In this document: positions 40,451-50,055 of the stretch, in pieces
Numbering within the stretch: the first letter of the stretch is position 1
Layout of the letters: the number at the start of each line of letters is the position of its first letter
DNA from: Ensifer adhaerens
GTDB taxonomy: Bacteria > Pseudomonadota > Alphaproteobacteria > Rhizobiales > Rhizobiaceae
DNA length: 64,000 nucleotides
Assembly: GCF_002007205.1 (NCBI RefSeq)
Contig: NZ_LAZS01000012.1
Coordinates: forward strand, 682,001 to 746,000
Reading direction: 5' to 3'
Notes under the pieces: generated by a model
Seen by the model: the letters and a program-made list of their open reading frames with translations, nothing else
Database searches by the model: none
Told to the model about the DNA's origin: nothing
Made by a program: the position numbers and the translations under genes

Positions 40451-42901
40451 ATGACCGAGAAACTCGTCATCGTCGGTAATGGCATGGCGCCCGGGCGCAT
40501 GCTGGAGCATCTCCTCGAAAAGGCGCCTGGCCACTACGAGGTCACCATTTTCAACGCCGAGCCGCGCGTCAACTACGACCGCATCATGCTCTCGCCGGTG
40601 CTGTCCGGCGAGAAGGAGTATGAAGAGATCATCATCCATGGTGATGGCTGGTACATCAAACACGGCATCACGCTCTACAAGGGCCACCGCATCGTTGCCA
40701 TCGATCGCGACAAGAGAACGGTGACCTCCGACCACGGCGTGACGACAAGTTACGACAAGCTGGTGATCGCCACCGGCTCCGTACCCTTCATCCTGCCCGT
40801 GCCGGGTCATGACATGCGCGGGGTGATCACCTACCGCGATCTCGACGACGTGCAGGCCATGCTGCTTGCCGCCCAGTCGCGCGAAAAAGCCGTCGTCATC
40901 GGCGGCGGTCTGCTCGGCCTCGAAGCTGCCGCCGGCCTTGCCGGTCGCGGCATGGATGTCACGGTTCTTCACGTGATGCCGACACTGATGGACCGCCAGC
41001 TCGACCCGGCCGCCGGGTACCTGCTGCAGAAGGAGCTCGAAGGCCGCGGCATCAAGATCATCTGCAAGGCCAATACCAAGGCGATCATCGGCGACGGCAA
41101 GGTCGAGGGCATCGAGCTCGACGACGGCCGCGTCATTCCGGCGACGCTCGTCGTCATGGCCGTCGGCATCCGGCCAAGCGTCGGGCTTGCCAAGGAGGCC
41201 GGCCTTGCGGTCAACCGCGGCATTGTTGTCGATCAGGGCATGCAGACTTCGGATGGCCACATCTGGGCGCTGGGCGAATGCGCGGAAGTGGACGGCATGG
41301 TCTATGGTCTGGTCGCGCCGCTTTACGAGATGGCCCGCGTTGCTGCCTCCCATCTTGCCGGCGACCGCTCTGCCACCTTTGTGCATTCCGATACGCCCAC
41401 CAAGCTCAAGGTCACCGGCATCGAGCTCTTCTCCCTTGGCGACTTCGCCGACGGCGACGACCGGGAGGAGATCGTGCTGCGCGATGCGTCGGCCGGCGTC
41501 TACAAACGAGTGGTGCTGAAGGGCAACCGCATCATCGGCACGGTGCTATACGGCGAGACGGCTGATGGAGCCTGGTTCAACGATCTGAAGAAGAAGGAGA
41601 CCGATGTCTCCGAGATGCGCCAGACCCTGATCTTCGGCCAGGCCTTCCAGGGAGGTGCTCCGCTGGACCCTATGGCGGCCGTTGCAGCCTTGCCGGATGA
41701 TGCGGAAATCTGCGGCTGCAACGGCGTTTGCAAGGGCAAGATCGTTTCGGCGATTGCCGACAAGGGCCTGACGTCGCTCGACGACGTGCGCGCCCACACC
41801 AAGGCGTCCGCCTCCTGCGGTTCCTGCACCGGCCTTGTCGAGCAGTTGATGACGCTGACACTCGGCGAAGACTACAGTCCCGCTGCTGTTCAGCCGATGT
41901 GCGGCTGCACCGACCTCGGTCACGACGACGTGCGCCGGCTGATCAAGGCCAAGGGGCTGAAGACCATTCCGGCGGTCATGCAGGAACTGGAATGGAAAAC
42001 CTCCTGCGGTTGCGCCAAGTGCCGCCCGGCGCTCAACTACTACCTCGTCTGCGACTTCCCGGATGAATACGCCGACGACTATCAGTCGCGCTTCATCAAC
42101 GAGCGCGTCCACGCCAACATCCAGAAGGACGGCACCTACTCCGTCGTGCCGCGCATGTGGGGCGGGGTCACCAATTCCGGGGAACTGCGAGCGATTGCCG
42201 ACGTGGTCGACAAGTTCGACATCCCGCTGGTGAAGGTGACCGGCGGCCAGCGCATCGACCTGCTCGGCATCGAAAAGGAGGATCTGCCCGCCGTCTGGGC
42301 CGATCTCGGCAAGGCCGGTTTCATCTCAGGCCAGGCCTATGCCAAGGGCTTGCGCACGGTGAAGACCTGCGTCGGCTCCGACTGGTGCCGCTTCGGCACG
42401 CAGGATTCGACCGGTCTCGGCATTCGCATCGAAAAGTTCATGTGGGGCTCCTGGACCCCGGCCAAGCTGAAAATGGCGGTCTCCGGCTGTCCACGCAATT
42501 GCGCGGAAGCGACCTGCAAGGACATCGGCGTCATCTGCGTCGACAGTGGCTTCGAGATCCATTTCGCCGGCGCCGCCGGCCTCGACATCAAGGGCACCGA
42601 AGTCCTGGGCCTGGTGAAGACCGAAGACGAGGCGCTGGAGCATATCGTGGCGCTGACGCAGATGTACCGCGAACAGGCGCGTTATCTCGAGCGCATCTAC
42701 AAATGGGCAAAGCGCGTCGGGCTCGACGAGATCCGTCGCCAGATCATGGACGATACGGACAAGCGCAAGGCCTACTACGACCGCTTCGTCTTCAGCCAGA
42801 AATTCGCCCAGGTCGACCCCTGGTCGGAGCGCGTCTCCGGCAAGGACAAACACGAGTTCCGGCCGATGGCAACGGTCGGCTTCCCTCAAGCTGCGGAGTG
42901 A
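40451..42901 (+). CDS. nirB: Assimilatory nitrite reductase large subunit NirB
   Basis: The 816-residue cytosolic enzyme reduces nitrite to ammonium with NAD(P)H. Order: FAD/NAD-binding oxidoreductase (about 1-310, two Rossmann motifs, VVIGGGLLGLEAAAGLAGRG), BFD-like [2Fe-2S] domains (CGCNGVCKGKIV, ASCGSCTGLV, then MCGCTDLG and CGCAKCRP), a nitrite/sulfite reductase ferredoxin-like half domain (about 555-620), and the siroheme/[4Fe-4S] domain with TCVGSDWCRFG and SGCPRNCAEATCKDIG. All cluster cysteines are present. It follows the transporter and precedes nirD. Confidence 0.95.
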   Translation: MTEKLVIVGNGMAPGRMLEHLLEKAPGHYEVTIFNAEPRVNYDRIMLSPVLSGEKEYEEIIIHGDGWYIKHGITLYKGHRIVAIDRDKRTVTSDHGVTTSYDKLVIATGSVPFILPVPGHDMRGVITYRDLDDVQAMLLAAQSREKAVVIGGGLLGLEAAAGLAGRGMDVTVLHVMPTLMDRQLDPAAGYLLQKELEGRGIKIICKANTKAIIGDGKVEGIELDDGRVIPATLVVMAVGIRPSVGLAKEAGLAVNRGIVVDQGMQTSDGHIWALGECAEVDGMVYGLVAPLYEMARVAASHLAGDRSATFVHSDTPTKLKVTGIELFSLGDFADGDDREEIVLRDASAGVYKRVVLKGNRIIGTVLYGETADGAWFNDLKKKETDVSEMRQTLIFGQAFQGGAPLDPMAAVAALPDDAEICGCNGVCKGKIVSAIADKGLTSLDDVRAHTKASASCGSCTGLVEQLMTLTLGEDYSPAAVQPMCGCTDLGHDDVRRLIKAKGLKTIPAVMQELEWKTSCGCAKCRPALNYYLVCDFPDEYADDYQSRFINERVHANIQKDGTYSVVPRMWGGVTNSGELRAIADVVDKFDIPLVKVTGGQRIDLLGIEKEDLPAVWADLGKAGFISGQAYAKGLRTVKTCVGSDWCRFGTQDSTGLGIRIEKFMWGSWTPAKLKMAVSGCPRNCAEATCKDIGVICVDSGFEIHFAGAAGLDIKGTEVLGLVKTEDEALEHIVALTQMYREQARYLERIYKWAKRVGLDEIRRQIMDDTDKRKAYYDRFVFSQKFAQVDPWSERVSGKDKHEFRPMATVGFPQAAE

Positions 42902-42902
42902 G

Positions 42903-43241
42903 ATGATGAACATGACCTGGCACCCGATCGGCGACATCTCGGACATTCCGCTGAGGGGCGCGCGCTGCGTGAAGACGCCCCAGGGCAAGATCGCCGTCTT
43001 CCGCACGGCCGAAAACGAGGTCTTCGCCATCGAGGACCATTGCCCGCACAAGGGTGGGCCGCTCTCGCAAGGCATCGTCCACGCGAAGGCCGTGACCTGC
43101 CCCTTGCACAATTGGGCGATCTCGCTCGAAACCGGCAAGGCGCTCGGCGCCGACGAAGGCGCGGTGCGCACCGTTCCGGTGCGCATCGACGGCGGCGCGC
43201 TGTTCATTGCGCTCGAAAGCCTGCTGATTGCGGCGGAATGA
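42903..43241 (+). CDS. nirD: Assimilatory nitrite reductase small subunit NirD
   Basis: The roughly 112-residue protein is a Rieske-fold domain: TWHPIGDISDIPLRG, then HCPHKGGPLSQG and CPLHNWAISLETG. The Cys-x-His and Cys-x-x-His ligand pairs are both present, so it may carry a real [2Fe-2S] cluster, unlike some enteric NirD. ATGs occur at 42903 and 42906; GGAG at 42895-42898 favours the second. It overlaps the nitrate reductase start by four bases (ATGA). Confidence 0.93.
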   Translation: MMNMTWHPIGDISDIPLRGARCVKTPQGKIAVFRTAENEVFAIEDHCPHKGGPLSQGIVHAKAVTCPLHNWAISLETGKALGADEGAVRTVPVRIDGGALFIALESLLIAAE

Positions 43242-45901
43242 CCATGGAAAGGGAGGTCAAAACCACCTGTCCCTATTGCGGCGTCGGCTGCGGTGTCATC
43301 GCGACGGTCGATGGCGACGGCGCCGTCGCGGTTCGCGGCGACGCCGATCACCCCGCCAATTTCGGCCGGCTCTGCTCCAAGGGTTCGGCGCTCGCCGAAA
43401 CGCTCGATCTCGACGGCCGCATCCTTTATCCGGAAATCGGTGGGCGCCGGGCCGGTTGGGACGAGGCACTCGATCTGGTGGCCGAGCGCTTCGGCCAAAC
43501 GATCGCCGAACACGGGCCGGATTCGGTGGCCTTCTATGTCTCCGGCCAGTTGCTGACCGAGGACTACTACGTCGCCAACAAGCTGATGAAAGGCTTCGTC
43601 GGCTCGGCCAATATCGACACCAATTCACGGCTCTGCATGTCGTCGTCGGTCGCCGGCCATCGCCGCGCCTTCGGTTCGGACACGGTGCCGGGGACCTATG
43701 AGGACCTGGAACTCGCCGATCTCGTCGTGCTTACCGGTTCCAACCTTGCCTGGTGCCATCCGGTCCTCTACCAGCGCCTCGCCGCCGCCAAGGCAATGCG
43801 ACCGGGCATGAAAGTCGTCCTCATCGACCCGCGCCGCACCATGACGGCGGACATCGCCGACCTGCATCTGGCGATCCGGCCGGATACTGACGTGGCGCTG
43901 TTCGTGGGGTTGTTCTCGCATCTGGTCGTGCGCAATGCCGTCGACCAGAACTATGTCTCAGCGCATACGGCCGGTTTCGCGGAAGCTTTCGCGGCAGCCG
44001 ACGCCATCTCCTTCAACGAAGTGCTAGAGCGGACCGGGCTCGCCGCCATGCAACTGCGCGAATTCTACCGGCTGTCTGCTACGACCGAAAAGGTCGTGAC
44101 CTGCTACAGCCAGGGCGTCAACCAGTCGTCCTCGGGCACGGACAAGGTCAATGCGATCCTCAACTGTCACCTCGCGACCGGCCGCATCGGCCGGCCGGGC
44201 ATGGGTCCGTTCTCGCTGACAGGGCAACCCAATGCCATGGGCGGCCGCGAGGTCGGTGGTCTCGCCAATATGCTCGCCGCCCATATGGCGATCGAGAATG
44301 CCGGCGACCGCGATCGCGTGCAGCGCTTCTGGCGCTCGCCGGCCATCGCCGAAAAGCCCGGGCTCAAGGCCGTCGATCTCTTCCAGGCGGTGGCAAAAGG
44401 CCACGTCAAGGCGCTCTGGATCATGGCGACGAACCCCGTCGTCTCGATGCCCGACGCTGACGCCGTCGAGGCTGCGATCAGGGCCTGCCCGTTCGTCGTC
44501 GTTTCGGACATCCTGAAGCAGACGGACACAGCCCGCCATGCGCATGTGCTGCTGCCGTCGCTCGGCTGGGGGGAAAAGAGCGGCACTGTTACCAATTCCG
44601 AGCGCCGTATCTCCCGCCAGCGGGCGTTCCTGGATGCGCCGGGGGAGGCGCGGGCGGACTGGTGGCAGCTGGCCGAGGTCGGCCGGCGCATGGGTTTTGC
44701 CGACGCCTTCGCCTACCATTCCCCGATCGGGATCTTTCGCGAACATGCCGCGCTCTCGGGTTTCGAAAATGCCGGCAGCCGCGATTTTGATATCGGCGCC
44801 TATGGCGATCTAACGCTAGAGGATTACGAGGCGCTTACCCCCTTCCAATGGCCGCAGCCGGAGGGACAAAGGCCCGCCGACAGCCGCTTCTTTGCGGAAG
44901 GCAACTTCTATCACGCGGACCGCAGAGCCCGGTTCGTGGCGGTTCGACCGGCGGACGCCGATCGCACAAATGCCGACTACCCCTTTACCCTCAACACAGG
45001 GCGCATCCGCGACCAGTGGCACACGATGACGCGATCAGGCAAAAGCGCGCGCCTGTCTTCCCATATAGCGGAGCCTTTCGCGGAGCTGCATCCGCGCGAC
45101 GCGATGGAGATCGGCGTCGGCAATGCTGACCTTGTCGAGATTGAAAGCCCGCAGGGCAAGGCGATCGTGCGGGCGCTGATCACCGAGCGCCAGGCGCGGG
45201 GCAGCATCTTCGCCCCCATGCACTGGAACGACCAGTTTGCGGCGAGGGCGCGCATCGATGTCCTCGTGCCGCCGGTCACCGATCGCCTGTCCGGCCAGCC
45301 GGCTTCGAAGAACATTGCTGTCGCCGCGCGCAAGTTCAAGGCGACGCACTATGCCTTCGCCGTGTCGCAGGCAAAACCGGTCGATCCGGACGCGGCCTAC
45401 TGGGCGCTGGCGAAAGCTGCAGGTGGCTGGCGGCTGGAACTGGCTTTTGCCGGGCCGGTGGACGACTGGGCCAATTGGTGCCGGCGCGTCTTCGTCATCC
45501 CGCAAGGGATAGAGCCGCTCGGTTATGCCGACGCGCAGACCGGCGACATCAGGCTCGCCTTCTTCGATGGCGCGCGGCTTCTCGCCGCCTTCTTCCTGGC
45601 GCGCGAACCGGTCGCCGTCGCCCGCAACTGGGCAATCGCGCAACTTGGCGCTGACCACGCCAATCTGCGCAAGCGTTTTGCGCTCGTCGCTGGCCGGCCG
45701 GGGGCGGACAAGCCGGATCCCGGCGCCACCGTCTGCTCCTGCTTCAGTGTTGGCGTCAACCAGATCGTCGCGGCCGTGCGCGGCGGTTGCCACAGCGTCG
45801 AGGCGGTCGGCAAGACACTCAATGCCGGAACCAATTGCGGCTCTTGCCGCGCCGAGATCAGGGGGATCATCGATGGATGCCTTGCAACCGCCGCTGAATA
45901 A
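43238..45901 (+). CDS. narB: Assimilatory nitrate reductase catalytic subunit
   Basis: The 887-residue cytosolic molybdoenzyme reduces nitrate to nitrite. It starts with a [4Fe-4S] motif (CPYCGVGCGV and a later LCSKGSALAE), continues with the bis-MGD molybdopterin domains (SGQLLTEDYYVANKLMKG, MSSSVAGHRRAFG, GPFSLTGQPNAMGGREVGG), a molydopterin dinucleotide domain (LNTGRIRDQWHTMTRSGK) and ends with a BFD-like [2Fe-2S] domain (VCSCFSVGVNQIV, NAGTNCGSCRAEIRGI). The extra cluster probably receives electrons from a separate flavoprotein. It is also called nasA/nasC. Start overlaps nirD; its end overlaps cysG. Confidence 0.93.
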   Translation: MTMEREVKTTCPYCGVGCGVIATVDGDGAVAVRGDADHPANFGRLCSKGSALAETLDLDGRILYPEIGGRRAGWDEALDLVAERFGQTIAEHGPDSVAFYVSGQLLTEDYYVANKLMKGFVGSANIDTNSRLCMSSSVAGHRRAFGSDTVPGTYEDLELADLVVLTGSNLAWCHPVLYQRLAAAKAMRPGMKVVLIDPRRTMTADIADLHLAIRPDTDVALFVGLFSHLVVRNAVDQNYVSAHTAGFAEAFAAADAISFNEVLERTGLAAMQLREFYRLSATTEKVVTCYSQGVNQSSSGTDKVNAILNCHLATGRIGRPGMGPFSLTGQPNAMGGREVGGLANMLAAHMAIENAGDRDRVQRFWRSPAIAEKPGLKAVDLFQAVAKGHVKALWIMATNPVVSMPDADAVEAAIRACPFVVVSDILKQTDTARHAHVLLPSLGWGEKSGTVTNSERRISRQRAFLDAPGEARADWWQLAEVGRRMGFADAFAYHSPIGIFREHAALSGFENAGSRDFDIGAYGDLTLEDYEALTPFQWPQPEGQRPADSRFFAEGNFYHADRRARFVAVRPADADRTNADYPFTLNTGRIRDQWHTMTRSGKSARLSSHIAEPFAELHPRDAMEIGVGNADLVEIESPQGKAIVRALITERQARGSIFAPMHWNDQFAARARIDVLVPPVTDRLSGQPASKNIAVAARKFKATHYAFAVSQAKPVDPDAAYWALAKAAGGWRLELAFAGPVDDWANWCRRVFVIPQGIEPLGYADAQTGDIRLAFFDGARLLAAFFLAREPVAVARNWAIAQLGADHANLRKRFALVAGRPGADKPDPGATVCSCFSVGVNQIVAAVRGGCHSVEAVGKTLNAGTNCGSCRAEIRGIIDGCLATAAE

Positions 45902-47351
45902 TGGGCCCGCCCGGATGGAGCCGCTCGCCAAGCTACCGGTCTTCTGGGCGCTGGAGGGCAAGCGCGTCGTCGTTGCCGGTGCAACGGATGGCGCGATGTG
46001 GAAGGCCGAGCTGCTCGCTGCCTGCGGCGCCTGCGTCGACGTCTACGCCGAAGATCACAACGAGGCCTTCACGACGTTCCTCGGCCGCACGCCGGAACAT
46101 CCGGCCGCCAGCATCACGCTTTACCGCCGGCGCTGGGCGCCCGGCGATCTTGAGGGCGCAGCGCTCGCCGTCGGCGATTGCGAAGACATGGCGGAGGCGC
46201 GGGCGTTCGTCGCCGCAGCCGGCGCGATGGGCGTACCGGTCAACGTTATCGACAGGCCGGAATTCTGCGAATTCCAGTTCGGCTCGATCGTCAACCGCTC
46301 GCCCGTCATCGTTGCGATCTCGACGGACGGTGCTGCCCCGATCCTGGCTCAGACGATCCGCCGCAAGATCGAGACGCTGTTGCCGAGGAGCCTGAAGGGC
46401 TGGGCCGCGCTGGCGCAGTCTCTTCGCGCACCCGTGAACCGGCGTCTTGAGCCCGGTCCCCGGCGCCGCGCCTTCTGGGAGCGGTTTGCCGATCGGGTCT
46501 TTTCAACAATGGGTACGCCGGAGGAGGGCGTAGGCGGGGTGCTTCTTGCTGATGCCGAAAGGCTCGCGGAAGCCCCCGCCATCGGTCGCGTGACCTTGGT
46601 CGGCGCGGGGCCGGGCGATGCCGAACTCTTGACGCTGAAGGCCGTGCGCGCGCTCCAGGCGGCCGACGTCATCCTCTTCGACGACCTCGTTTCGTCGGAT
46701 GTGCTCGAACTCGCGCGGCGGGAGGCAAAGCGCATGCTGGTCGGAAAACGCGGCGGCCGCGAAAGCTGCCGGCAGGACGACATCAATGCCATGATGGTCA
46801 AGCTCGCCAAGGCGGGGAAACGCGTGGTGCGGTTGAAATCCGGCGACCCCATGGTCTTCGGCCGGGCCGGCGAGGAAATCGCCCATCTCGACCGCGAGAA
46901 CATCCCCGTGGATGTGATCCCCGGCATCACGGCCGCAAGCGCGATGGCCTCCCGCCTCGGCCTGTCGCTCACCCATCGCGACCACGCCCAGTCGCTCCGG
47001 CTCGTGACCGGCCATTCCCGCCATGGCGGTCTGCCCGACGATGTCGACTGGGCAGGTGTTGCCGACCGCCGCTCTACGACGGTCTTCTACATGGGTGGCC
47101 GAACGGCGGGACTGATCGCTGCAAAGCTCGCCGATGAGGGCCTTCCGCCCGAAACGCCTGTCGTCATCATGAGCGATGTCAGCCGGCCGGCCGAACGCAG
47201 CTGGCGCGGCACGCTCGCAACCATCCCCGAGGGCATCATGGAGATCGGCTACGACAACCCGGTGCTCATCGCCGTCGGCGATGTGCTTGCCGCCCGACAG
47301 ACGACCGCCGGTTCGATTGTTGGAAGCGATCTCGTCGCCTATGCGGGGTAA
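45873..47351 (+). CDS. cysG: Siroheme synthase CysG
   Basis: The 492-residue protein combines an N-terminal precorrin-2 dehydrogenase/ferrochelatase region (LPVFWALEGKRVVVAGATDGA, a Rossmann strand; residues about 20-220) and a C-terminal uroporphyrinogen-III C-methyltransferase (about 235-480) with VGAGPGDAELLTLKAVRAL, VVRLKSGDPMVFGRAGEE and PGITAASAMA. It makes siroheme, the NirB and sulfite reductase cofactor. The ATG at 45873 overlaps the nitrate reductase end by 29 bp and has GGGGGATC upstream; a later ATG at 45915 is also possible. Last gene of the operon. Confidence 0.93.
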   Translation: MDALQPPLNNGPARMEPLAKLPVFWALEGKRVVVAGATDGAMWKAELLAACGACVDVYAEDHNEAFTTFLGRTPEHPAASITLYRRRWAPGDLEGAALAVGDCEDMAEARAFVAAAGAMGVPVNVIDRPEFCEFQFGSIVNRSPVIVAISTDGAAPILAQTIRRKIETLLPRSLKGWAALAQSLRAPVNRRLEPGPRRRAFWERFADRVFSTMGTPEEGVGGVLLADAERLAEAPAIGRVTLVGAGPGDAELLTLKAVRALQAADVILFDDLVSSDVLELARREAKRMLVGKRGGRESCRQDDINAMMVKLAKAGKRVVRLKSGDPMVFGRAGEEIAHLDRENIPVDVIPGITAASAMASRLGLSLTHRDHAQSLRLVTGHSRHGGLPDDVDWAGVADRRSTTVFYMGGRTAGLIAAKLADEGLPPETPVVIMSDVSRPAERSWRGTLATIPEGIMEIGYDNPVLIAVGDVLAARQTTAGSIVGSDLVAYAG

Positions 47352-47407
47352 CGGCGCCTGACCTTTAGCTGAGCCCTTTGAGGTGCTTTCCTGCCTTCGA
47401 CCTGGCT

Positions 47408-48883
47408 TCATCGGCTGAGGCGGTCGATGCCGGCGCGAACACGGGCAACGCCCTCCGGGATGCTCGCGCCCGGAATGGATGAGTAGCCCATGCGGAAATA
47501 GCGGCAGGGCTGATCACTCCGCGGGAAGAAGGGCGAGCCGGACTCGACCAGCACGCCATCCTCGCGCAACTGGCTCACCAGCCGGTCGGCATCCAGTCCC
47601 TCCGGCCCCTCCATCCAGAAGGACGTGCCGCCGAAGGACGACGACCCGGCGACGGTCAAATTCTCCCGACGCAGCGCCTCGGCCATCAGCACATGGCGCT
47701 TGTGATATTCGGTCCGCATGCGGTGGAGCACGGCGTCATAGTGGCCGAGTGCCAGGAAATAGGCTGCGGTGCGCTGAAGATGCCCGGGCGGATGGCGCAG
47801 CATCAGCGAGCGGAGCGCGCGCGCTTCGCGAATGAAGGGTGCGGGCGCGACGAGGTAGCCGAGCCGCAGTCCCGGAAACAGGGATTTGGAAAAACTCCCG
47901 ATGTAGAGCACGCGGCCGGAGGGATCCAAGGCCTTCAGCGCCGGGGAAGGCGGGGCGAGGTAGCTGATCTCGAACTCGTAATCGTCCTCGACAATGACGA
48001 AGTCCCGCTCTTCGGCCGCTTCAAGCAGCTGCGTGCGCCGGTCGACCGGCATGGTCGCGCCTGTTGGTGAATGGTGGCTTGGGGTGACGAAGACGGCGTC
48101 GACGTTCTCCGGCAGGGCATCCGGCGACAGGCCCTCGCGATCCACGTCGACGGTCGTAACATTTGCGCCGCTGAGCAGAAGCGAGGCGCTGATATCGGGG
48201 TGGCAGGGATTTTCGCAGACAGCCGCAGAGCCCTTGTCCAGGATCAGGCGGGTGACGATCCAGAGCGCATTCTGCGCGCCGACGGTGACGAGGATTTCGT
48301 CGGGCGTGGCGTGGATGCCTCGGCGCGGCAGCGTGCGTGAGCAGATGTAGTTGACGAGCCGCACGTCGTCGGCCGCGGCAAAGTCGCTCGCCATCAGCAC
48401 GAAGTCCTCGCGGGCGAGCGCCCGGCGGGCGCAGTCGCGCCAGGCATTGAGATCAAACAGCGTCGGATCCATCTGGCCGTAGAGGAAAGGGAACGGGTAG
48501 CGCCGCCAGTCCAGCGGTTTGTGGACCTGGCGCACGACGCCAAAGCTCATCTTGATCTTGCGGCTCCAATCGACCGGGTTGGAGCCGCCGGATGGGCGCT
48601 CTCCCTCGACATCCATGCCCGGTGGATTGCCGGAAATCCGGTAGGAGCTGCGGTTGACGGCCTCGACATAGCCCTGGTTGATCAGTTCCTGATAGGCGAG
48701 CGTCACCGTGATGCGCGAAATCCGCAGATAGTCGGCGAGCTTGCGCGTGGAAGGCAGGTGCGCGCGCGGCTGCACGCGCCCGGCAAGCACGGCGGAAACA
48801 ACCGTTTCACGCAATTGCGCCTGCAGGCCGATCCCGCTGTCGCGGTCGATGAAGAAGATGGTTTCGGAAACGTTCATCTGCAC
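47408..48883 (-). CDS. tauR: TauR, MocR-family PLP-dependent transcriptional activator of taurine genes
   Basis: The 491-residue protein has an N-terminal GntR winged helix (about 10-80: LRETVVSAVLAGRVQPRAHLPSTRKLADYLRISRITV, noted by LPSTRKLADYL) and a class I aminotransferase-like domain (about 115-480) with GAQNALWIVTRLI and the PLP-lysine segment YIGSFSKSLFPGLRLGY. MocR proteins use PLP to sense an amino compound. TauR in rhizobia and Rhodobacter activates taurine genes; here it is divergent from tauA with direct repeats between. Taurine is the likely co-inducer. Confidence 0.9.
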   Translation of the reverse strand: MQMNVSETIFFIDRDSGIGLQAQLRETVVSAVLAGRVQPRAHLPSTRKLADYLRISRITVTLAYQELINQGYVEAVNRSSYRISGNPPGMDVEGERPSGGSNPVDWSRKIKMSFGVVRQVHKPLDWRRYPFPFLYGQMDPTLFDLNAWRDCARRALAREDFVLMASDFAAADDVRLVNYICSRTLPRRGIHATPDEILVTVGAQNALWIVTRLILDKGSAAVCENPCHPDISASLLLSGANVTTVDVDREGLSPDALPENVDAVFVTPSHHSPTGATMPVDRRTQLLEAAEERDFVIVEDDYEFEISYLAPPSPALKALDPSGRVLYIGSFSKSLFPGLRLGYLVAPAPFIREARALRSLMLRHPPGHLQRTAAYFLALGHYDAVLHRMRTEYHKRHVLMAEALRRENLTVAGSSSFGGTSFWMEGPEGLDADRLVSQLREDGVLVESGSPFFPRSDQPCRYFRMGYSSIPGASIPEGVARVRAGIDRLSR

Positions 48884-48912
48884 GACGCCTGCTCCCCCCT
48901 GGCGACGTTAAA

Positions 48913-48943
48913 CTGGATCTATTCAACTTCCAGACTGGATATA
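48913..48943 (+). promoter_or_regulatory. TauR-type direct repeats upstream of tauA
   Basis: ACTGGATCTA and ACTGGATATA carry the direct repeat CTGGAT at 48913-48918 and 48935-48940, 22 bp apart (two turns). MocR regulators such as TauR bind direct CTGGA-type repeats. The second copy runs into TATAAC, a possible -10 element, so bound TauR would contact RNA polymerase. Confidence 0.65.
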
Positions 48944-49023
48944 ACGCAAGCCGGATCTCGGCCTTATCGTCATCAGCAAGACCGGAAAAACGGCCAGGGA
49001 ATAAACAAAGAGGAGGAAGAAGA

Positions 49024-50040
49024 ATGCTACATGGACATTTCAGACGATTGGCCGCGGCGGCCAGTATTGTCGCGAGCCTGGCCGCATCGGGCGTCGCTTA
49101 CGCGGAAACGAAGCTCGTCGTCGGCTATCAGCAGATCGTTGGCCCGTTCGTAGCTGCGATCGCCGATGGCCGCTTCGATGCAGCCGCCAAGGAAGCCGGC
49201 TATACGATCGACTGGCGCCAGTTCAGTTCCGCCGGCGACATCACGACGGCGCTCGCCTCCGGTGACGTGCCGATCGGGGTGCTCGGTTCGACCGGCACGG
49301 CGTCGGCCGCAACGCGCGGCGTCGAGCTGCAGCTCTTCTGGATCCTCGACAATATCGGCCAGTCGGAGGCGCTCGTCGCCCGCGAGGGCTCGGGCATCGA
49401 GACGCCGGCCGACCTCAAGGGCAAGAAGGTTGCCGTACCTTTCGTCTCGACTTCGCATTTCCATCTGCTCGTCGGCATGAACAAGGTCTGGAACGTCGAC
49501 CCGCGCGAGGTGGAAATCCTCAACCTGAAGCCGCCGCAGATCGTCGCCGCCTGGCAGCGCGGCGATATCGATGCGGCCTATGTCTGGCCGCCGGCGCTTT
49601 CCGAAATCCAGAAGACCGGCAAGACGATTTCCGATTCCGAGGTGATCGGTGCGGCGAGCGTACCGACTTTCGACGGGCTGGTGGTTGACAAGGCGTGGGC
49701 TGCGGAAAATCCGAAGCTGATGGAGGCCTTCACCAAGGTCCTGGCGGACGCCTATGCCGACTACAACGCCAACAAGGCGGCTTGGACGGAGGAATCGCCG
49801 CAAGTGGAAGGCATCGTCAAGCTGATCGGCGGCGATGGCCCGAGCACGGTGGAGGCATTGCGTCTCCTCTCGTTCCCGAACGCGGACGAACAGGCGTCCG
49901 AAGTCTGGCTTGGCGGCGGCGCTACGCGGGCGCTCACCGAAAGCGCTAAGTTCCTCGTCGAGCAGAAGCAGATCAGCAACGCACTCGACGACTACGGCCC
50001 TTACGTGAATGCCGACTTTGCCAAGGCGGCTGCGCAATAG
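49024..50040 (+). CDS. tauA: Taurine ABC transporter substrate-binding protein TauA
   Basis: The 338-residue periplasmic protein has a signal peptide ending near GVAYA and the TauA/SsuA fold: LVVGYQQIVGPFVAAIADG, FSSAGDITTALASGDVPIGVLGSTG, ADLKGKKVAVPFVSTSHFHLL and QRGDIDAAYVWPPALSEI. The residues match TauA rather than alkanesulfonate SsuA by context, since tauB, tauC and the taurine catabolic genes follow. It binds taurine and docks on TauC. An AGGAGGAAG site precedes the ATG. A perfect hairpin follows the stop. Confidence 0.93.
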   Translation: MLHGHFRRLAAAASIVASLAASGVAYAETKLVVGYQQIVGPFVAAIADGRFDAAAKEAGYTIDWRQFSSAGDITTALASGDVPIGVLGSTGTASAATRGVELQLFWILDNIGQSEALVAREGSGIETPADLKGKKVAVPFVSTSHFHLLVGMNKVWNVDPREVEILNLKPPQIVAAWQRGDIDAAYVWPPALSEIQKTGKTISDSEVIGAASVPTFDGLVVDKAWAAENPKLMEAFTKVLADAYADYNANKAAWTEESPQVEGIVKLIGGDGPSTVEALRLLSFPNADEQASEVWLGGGATRALTESAKFLVEQKQISNALDDYGPYVNADFAKAAAQ

Positions 50041-50055
50041 GCTAATCTGTCGATT

